This document shows, in pieces, positions 60,401 through 64,000 of a stretch of DNA of 64,000 nt. Origin of the DNA: Sarcocystis neurona (taxonomy: Eukaryota; Apicomplexa; Conoidasida; Eucoccidiorida; Sarcocystidae); NCBI GenBank assembly GCA_000727475.1, contig KL647290.1:5300405-5364404 (forward strand). The letters are read 5' to 3'. How positions within the stretch are numbered: the stretch's first letter is position 1; each line of letters opens with the position of its first letter. The position numbers and the translations under genes were made by a program. The notes under the pieces were generated by a model, which was not told the DNA's origin, did not search any database, and saw nothing but the letters and a program-made list of their open reading frames with translations.

Positions 60401-63400
60401 ACAACGTCATTCATCGGTAAGCAGCAGAAGAAACAGCTGCACACGGCAGAGGACGGAGAGAAGAAGCAGCTGCCGCGCACTCCGCAGAAAGGAAGAGGAG
60501 AAGAGGCCGTAGGACGTTCCACAGAAGGGAGGAGGAAGAGCAGCAGCTGCTGCACACGGCAGAGAAGAGAGAGAGCGGAGAAGAAGTTGCTGACAGTCCA
60601 CAGCTGCTTTTGGGTGGACTGCGGCTGTCGAGACACTGCTGCAGCCATGCGGCTCCCCCGTGGCTGCGCTGCCGTCTCTTTTTGCTCGTTGGCAAATGTA
60701 AAGGAGAAACGGCCCCCCCCCGGGATACGGAGGGCTGCGAGAGTGCGCTGCAAGAGACCACTGCCCTTGTGTGGGCATTCGAGAGAGAGTGAACAGAAAA
60801 GATGAAATTCTGTCACCTGCGTTCACCGCCCCCCCCGCTCTCCCCCTCCTTCTGAGTTGCGCGATTTCTTTTCTTCTCTCTCTATCTATCTCTGGCCCTT
60901 CACGGAGTCACGGGCTGTCTCAGCCTCGTGCGTCTCTATGTGCGTCATCCAGTTGCTGGGTTTGTATTGGAAAAAGTAAATATCTCTCTATGTGATCGGG
61001 AGGATACTACCCACACAGGCGTGGCCTGGGTGTCTTTCTGTCTGCAGGCGTAAATACGTATCACGTGTATATGTCGTGCTTTGTATATTCACATGAGTGT
61101 GTCTCTTCATATCTCTCTGTGTATCTATCCACGCATATATGTTGAAGAAGAGGTTTGTATCACATACACGTATACATACGTGTGCACGTTATATAGTATG
61201 TGTACGGACGACGCGGTTTGGCTTAGCCGTGTGAGTTTGCTTTTGTTTATTCAAGAGTATTTCCCCTTTTATCTTGTGGAATTGCGCTCAGCGACATAAA
61301 GTGTCAGAATGTATTTCTTGCAAAAGATGGACGGGTGCGTCTGGGAGACTTCGGACTGAGTCGTATGGCCGCGCCATCCCCCGGGCGACAGGCGTCGTCG
61401 CGGAGGCAGCCGCACACGAGGAAGCGCGAGAATGGCTTCGGCGCTTCCTCCGCCCGTTTCCCCGCACTTTTAAGTTTTCTGTCAGAAAAAACGTCGTCCA
61501 CGGTCGGAGGAAAAGTGGCAGCCGGCCCTGCGCTCGTGGAAAATACATGTGCTGCTCGTCCCGGAAGACATGCGTCCACCAGCATCGCGTCGGCGGTCGA
61601 CGCGGAGGCCCGTCTCTGCCGGCGGCAGAGGCTTCCTGTCACCCTGTCGCAGTTTCGTATCCGTCGTGAAGACGTGTCTGAATCTCGTTCCTTCTTTCTT
61701 CCATATACTCGAGTTCGCCAGGCAGAAGAAAGGAAAGAAGAAGCGGAGACCACTGCTGCTGCTGGTGGTGCTGCCAAGGGGAAGAAGCAAGCGCTTGCCG
61801 AGGAGATGGCTTTGTCGGGGCCTCGCACTGCACAGAAAGACACACGCAGAGACGCAGACGCTTCAGCTGCGATGGAGTGGCGAGACAGAAAGGAAGGTTT
61901 ACAGGCAGGAAGAAGTCGACAGCAGGAAAATATGAAGAATGCGCGCGCGCCAGGTTTTTGCTGCACCGGTGGAAGCTGCGGCTGCAGCGCCGCAGCTGCA
62001 TCTGCTGATTCAACCGCCCGTGCGTTGCCGACAGGACGGAGGGGAACGCAGGAAACTGCTGCTGCCTCGTCGGCTGCCGTGGCGGTTGGGCGAAACGCAT
62101 TCTCCACGTGCCGCAGTCGCATGGCATTTCTGCGTGACGGCAACGCGGAAGTGCGCTCGGCACGTCTCGTGGGTGAGTTGCTGGGGAAAGGGAAAAGCCT
62201 GAGAACGATATGGGAAGAAGCAGACATTTTCCGAAGTGTTGCCTCTCCGCTGCTGCCGCTCGTGAACAGCAAAACTTGTACGGAAGTCTTGAGCCGGCGA
62301 GCTCTAGACTAACAGCACTACCGCTGTGTAGAGCGGGAAGAAATAGTCACGCGAGACAGGCTTGCTTTGCATGGAGGGAAGTGCAGAAGATGGACATATA
62401 CGGTTCAATACTACGCAGTTAGTGTTCAAAGAAAAGACACCTGGAGTCGGCTAGAATACCTATCATACATACGTATATACGCACACACACACACAGACAC
62501 ATCTACGAATGTGGAAGAGAGACTAGTAAGTAGCTGCAGAACAGGACCGCACGCACCTGATCATGATGAGACGCAAGTGCCTCACATTCGCTTTCTCCTC
62601 TCTCCTCGGTTTCTCTTCTTTCGTGCTCTGGGTGTCTCTTTACGTACTCTCGACATTTCTGCGTGTCCGTCTGTGAGACTGAAGAACATCTGCATCGGTG
62701 CGCATAGGTGGACGACCATGTCACCAGGCGCAGGCTGTGTGCATGTCTCTTGAGTGAAAAGAGAATTTCTGCTGTGCCCACGTAGGGTCGCAGGGTTCAT
62801 GCGTGTTTACCTCCGGTTCTTCACTTTGCCAAAGTTCGAGCGCTGCAACATGGCGACGGCGAAGCGCGGCAACCTCGGTCACGGGCGTACACAAAATCTC
62901 GCTGCTGCGCCATTTCTTGGGAAGGGAGAGAGGAGGTGGGGAATGCGGACGGTTTTTTGTTGTCGGAGCAGACGAACTTTTTCTTTCCGGCGACTGACTC
63001 GATGTGCAATCCACGCTGCAGTGGGGAGGCAGGCTGGTGATGGCGGTAGTGGTCGGGCAGATTCGGACGTGGACACGAGACGCCCACATGGAGGGGAAAC
63101 ATTTGCAGAGTCATTTTCGTAGACTTTTCCTTTTCAGGAAGAACAGCTTTAGCGAAGTTTTGTATGTGTGGTGCGGCGCGGTCGTGTCTTGCATCGCAGA
63201 GGAGGCAGACAGACGACCGTGCAGCAGTCGTCGCGCCGCGTCGCAGGAGAAGGACGACGGGCTGACGTTTTCGTTTCTTCGTGTGCTGCTGCAAGGCTTC
63301 CTGCGCGCATACGCCGCACGGCTGCGGTGCTCCTTCTGTCTCCGCAGCAAGGCCTTCGACAACGGGAACAGCATCTCCGCTGCCGGTGGCGACGCCTGCT

Positions 63401-63639
63401 GCAGGGACAGCAGCCGCAGCAGGAAGGAGCGAGCGGGAACTGCCCCTGCTCCAGCACGCGTGTCAGCGAAGAAGTGCGGATGGGAAGGGCAGGACGTCGG
63501 GAAAAGATTTTCCTTCTGCAACAAGAAAAATGCGGCCTCCTCTGCTTTAACGCTTGCAGAGCCGTCGCTCTTCTCGCAGGCGGGCACCGGCTGCTACATG
63601 GCGCCGGAGGTCCTCAACAATGCGGCGTATGGCAAGGCG
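48287..63639 (+). CDS. NEK-like protein kinase with probable signal peptide and membrane helix (3' end beyond window)
   Basis: Model exons: 48287-48444, 48620-53057, 53973-54149, 58405-58554, 60349-60416, 61292-62172, 63560-63639, all GT-AG and in phase, giving 1984 residues before the window ends. Order: signal-peptide-like start; about 1430 residues of Ala/Ser/Gln/Cys/Asn low complexity; hydrophobic helix at about 1490-1508; Cys-rich juxtamembrane stretch (Cys1517, 1518, 1520, 1523); Ser/Thr kinase from 1527. Kinase landmarks: LGSGGYGTV, Lys1563 in AVLK, alphaC Glu1579, MEFCASGDL hinge, HRDIKCQN (Asp1665, Lys1667, Asn1670), DFG at 1683, APE at 1972-1974, so catalytically intact. DIKCQNVFLAKDGRVRLGDF and WFHQLLQAVDHLH are typical of NIMA-related kinases, which phosphorylate Ser/Thr in mitotic, centrosomal and ciliary control. 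The catalytic call is firm; the N-terminal two thirds belong to the same gene only if the 53057/53973 junction is used. The C-lobe after APE is outside the window. Confidence 0.75.
48620..53057 (+). CDS. Kinase gene, long low-complexity exon with terminal membrane helix
   Basis: One frame stays open from 47655 to a stop at 53105. Residues 54-1532 of the model include a Gln-rich block (about 750-860), Ala/Gly/Arg repeats coded by 15-bp units near 51,790-51,890, a better-conserved-looking charged stretch (QRAKAAAEIFEEVQRMG, DRDLQPLAWWL) and an Asn/Ser/Cys-rich block (about 1370-1450). The end is LLALFVLGLLSALGCMHVA, a likely membrane helix, then FRCCKCRLCRGDYLLQYQ. Other hydrophobic stretches lie near residues 351, 999-1020 and 1050, so topology is uncertain. 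Another frame contains plausible pieces (48619-48858, 48895-49365), so smaller splice variants cannot be excluded. Phase-0 GTGGGC donor. Confidence 0.6.
53106..53925. repeat. TATATA/TATGTATG microsatellite in kinase intron
   Basis: Nearly continuous (TA)n, GTATGTAT and CGTATA words fill the intron between the membrane-helix exon and the glycine-loop exon. No coding signal. Confidence 0.85.
53934..53972 (+). other. Possible alternative start of a soluble kinase form
   Basis: ATGGGGAAATATTTTTTGC is in frame with the glycine-loop exon and would add MGKYFLHVVAVRQ before LGSGGYG. NEK kinases often begin right at the kinase domain, so a second, short transcript or a separate kinase gene could start here. 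The context (GGTATGG) is acceptable but weaker than that at 48287. Confidence 0.3.
53973..54149 (+). CDS. Kinase exon: glycine loop, catalytic Lys, helix C
   Basis: After GTGCGTCAG in phase 0: LGSGGYGTVWVV, AVLKKIEVED, then YQQEARRLAHLAHEHI. Ends at GTAAGA in phase 0. Joined to the previous exon, the strand beta-1 reads DYLLQYQLGSGGYG, with the usual spacing from Tyr to the loop. Reading through the acceptor from an ATG at 53934 instead gives an N terminus four residues longer than usual at this point. Confidence 0.85.
55979..57012. repeat. 93-98-bp tandem array interrupted by the gap
   Basis: Units contain TTTGATATGTATACAAGG, GAGAGAGACGCCTGTACACT, GGAGGCATGATATACG and a (TA)n of variable length, then CTGTCGAAAAGAGTACT. 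Unit starts at 56054, 56151, 56691, 56789, 56885 and 56978 give periods of 93-98 bp. Two alternating variants occur (CAACAGGACAGAG or CAAGGGGAGAGAG). About 10 units would fit across the gap. Confidence 0.92.
56227..56687. other. Assembly gap (461 N)
   Basis: Run of N inside the 97-bp tandem array, so the gap is almost certainly more copies of the same repeat; its true length may differ. It lies in a kinase intron and does not affect coding. Confidence 0.99.
57720..58290. repeat. Degenerate 100-120-bp tandem repeat
   Basis: Four or five diverged copies of a unit with ATAGATTTATGTGTRCATAT, an AGAGA-rich purine part and CCACATATATACGT. It directly precedes exon 58405-58554. Confidence 0.65.
58405..58554 (+). 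CDS. Kinase exon: N-lobe strands 4-5, hinge and helix D
   Basis: After CTGCAG in phase 0. Encodes VGYEADFIHREQPFGGVRAK, then IYFMIIMEFCASGDLKQVV with a Met gatekeeper and the NEK-like EFC-x-x-GDL hinge, then RSYRRLTEEQ. Ends at GTAAAT, phase 0. The preceding intron is 4.26 kb and contains the assembly gap. Confidence 0.9.
58955..59180. repeat. Two-copy direct repeat of about 125 bp
   Basis: The words CTTGCATTGTATATGTCT, (TA)n, TCTCTCCTTCTCYCTMTATA and AGCAGGTTTGGCTC (GCAGGTTTAGCTC in copy 1) occur twice in the same order. Located in the intron after the hinge exon. Confidence 0.75.
59300..59930 (+). repeat. Pyrimidine-rich CTCCGTCTCCCT tract in kinase intron
   Basis: Sense strand almost entirely C/T with reiterated GTCTCC and CCGTCTC words, in two blocks around 59,300-59,520 and 59,660-59,925. 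Same type and same orientation relative to transcription as the tract in CDC48 intron 13. Confidence 0.8.
60349..60416 (+). CDS. Kinase exon: helix E to HRD
   Basis: After CTGCAG, encodes VRSWFHQLLQAVDHLHKNNV then IH and the first two bases of the HRD Arg codon; GTAAGC donor, phase 2. The WFxQL pattern is typical of NEK kinases. Confidence 0.92.
61292..62172 (+). CDS. Kinase exon: catalytic loop, DFG and long activation-segment insert
   Basis: Begins by completing the HRD Arg, then DIKCQNVFLAKDGRVRLGDF and GLSRM. The frame then stays open for about 265 further residues rich in Arg, Ser, Ala and Glu to a strong GTGAGT donor (phase 1), which joins correctly to the GTGCYMAPE exon. An earlier phase-1 donor, GTATGG right after DFGLS (exon end about 61,363), would remove the insert but leave an unusually short activation segment without the usual Arg. 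The first 24 codons are certain; the insert is likely but unproven. The minus strand is also open here for 322 codons, an effect of high GC. Confidence 0.75.
63560..63639 (+). CDS. Kinase exon: P+1 loop and APE
   Basis: After GCTTGCAG, phase 1: EPSLFSQAGTGCYMAPEVLN then NAAYGKA, the P+1 loop and APE motif, followed by a GTGAGA donor in phase 0. The next expected NEK sequence (K-S-D-I-W-x-L-G-C) is not found up to position 64000. Confidence 0.88.
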
Positions 63640-64000
63640 GTGAGAAGGGGCGTGCAGCGTGCAGCTCGATGAAAGAAACCCAGGGTTGACTTACACAACG
63701 TTGATTCACCCGGCGGTGACTCGCCCACAGAGTCGCTGGCAATTAAGCGTGACGTGTGAATTATCTATTTCGACCTTTTTGCTGCGTCTTCGTTGTCCTT
63801 GCACGTACGAAGCGACCTGTCTGCGCTCGTGTAGACACCCCCACACATGCAAATATATATGTATAGCTGTACAGGAGCATACGTGTGTCAGCGGGAAGAT
63901 ATGGTAGATTAGGTAGATGGGGACGCGCTTAGTTACTGGCCTGCGGTTTTCTTGTCTAGCCTTGCAATTTCGGCGTAGTACGTAGAGACGCAGATGCGTC
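63640..64000. other. Kinase intron running to the window edge
   Basis: Starts with the GTGAGA donor after the APE exon. I see no further kinase exon, only short microsatellite-like AT/GT sequence near 63,850. The gene continues beyond the right edge. Confidence 0.6.

Noticed and set aside
61304..62272. 322-codon minus-strand ORF
   Set aside because: Overlaps the HRD/DFG exon on the opposite strand; explained by high GC and few stops.

Overview
The window looks like nuclear DNA of a coccidian apicomplexan, most likely an Eimeria species. Evidence: CAG/CTG triplet tracts throughout (Gln, Ala, Ser, Leu and Cys runs when translated), GT-AG introns of about 1-2 kb filled with TATATG, GTGT and TGTACA microsatellites, start codons in an AAAATGGCG-type context, and alternation of a repeat-poor stretch (about 3.3-15 kb) with repeat-rich stretches, which recalls the P/R segment layout described for Eimeria chromosomes. 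There is no operon, Shine-Dalgarno or CRISPR signal. Genus assignment is inference.

Layout. 1-2.5 kb is CAG-rich sequence with one doubtful plus-strand terminal exon. 2523-3301 (minus) is the first exon of an Arf-GAP protein with an intact zinc finger; the rest of that gene was not found. 3.3-17.5 kb is a long repeat-poor stretch with no recognisable gene, only short anonymous ORFs. 17,539-38,629 (plus) is a complete CDC48/p97 gene that I resolved into 15 exons (2442 nt coding, 813 residues) spread over 21 kb. 38.6-48.3 kb is mostly intergenic, with two doubtful minus-strand candidate genes (39.4-39.8 kb and 44.8-46.9 kb) and a cluster of TGCATGCA palindromes at 40.1-40.4 kb. From 48,287 to the right edge a plus-strand gene encodes a NIMA-related (NEK-like) protein kinase; its catalytic exons run from 53,973 to 63,639, and the last kinase lobe lies beyond the window.

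The most interesting reading concerns the kinase gene. A short exon coding for a signal-peptide-like N terminus (48,287-48,444) can be spliced in phase to a 4.4 kb low-complexity exon (48,620-53,057). That exon ends in a hydrophobic, probably membrane-spanning helix, a Cys-rich juxtamembrane stretch and the first half of kinase strand beta-1; the next exon continues in phase exactly with the glycine loop. If right, this is a membrane-anchored, receptor-kinase-shaped NEK, an architecture I do not know from this family. The kinase also appears to carry about 265 extra residues in its activation segment. Both points depend on splice choices that transcript data would settle.

The recognised genes serve core cell biology: Arf-dependent vesicle traffic, ubiquitin-dependent protein extraction by CDC48 (which in apicomplexans also has an apicoplast-targeted paralogue; this copy has no leader and looks like the cytosolic/nuclear one), and NEK-type signalling. 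Nothing suggests that they act as a linked pathway.
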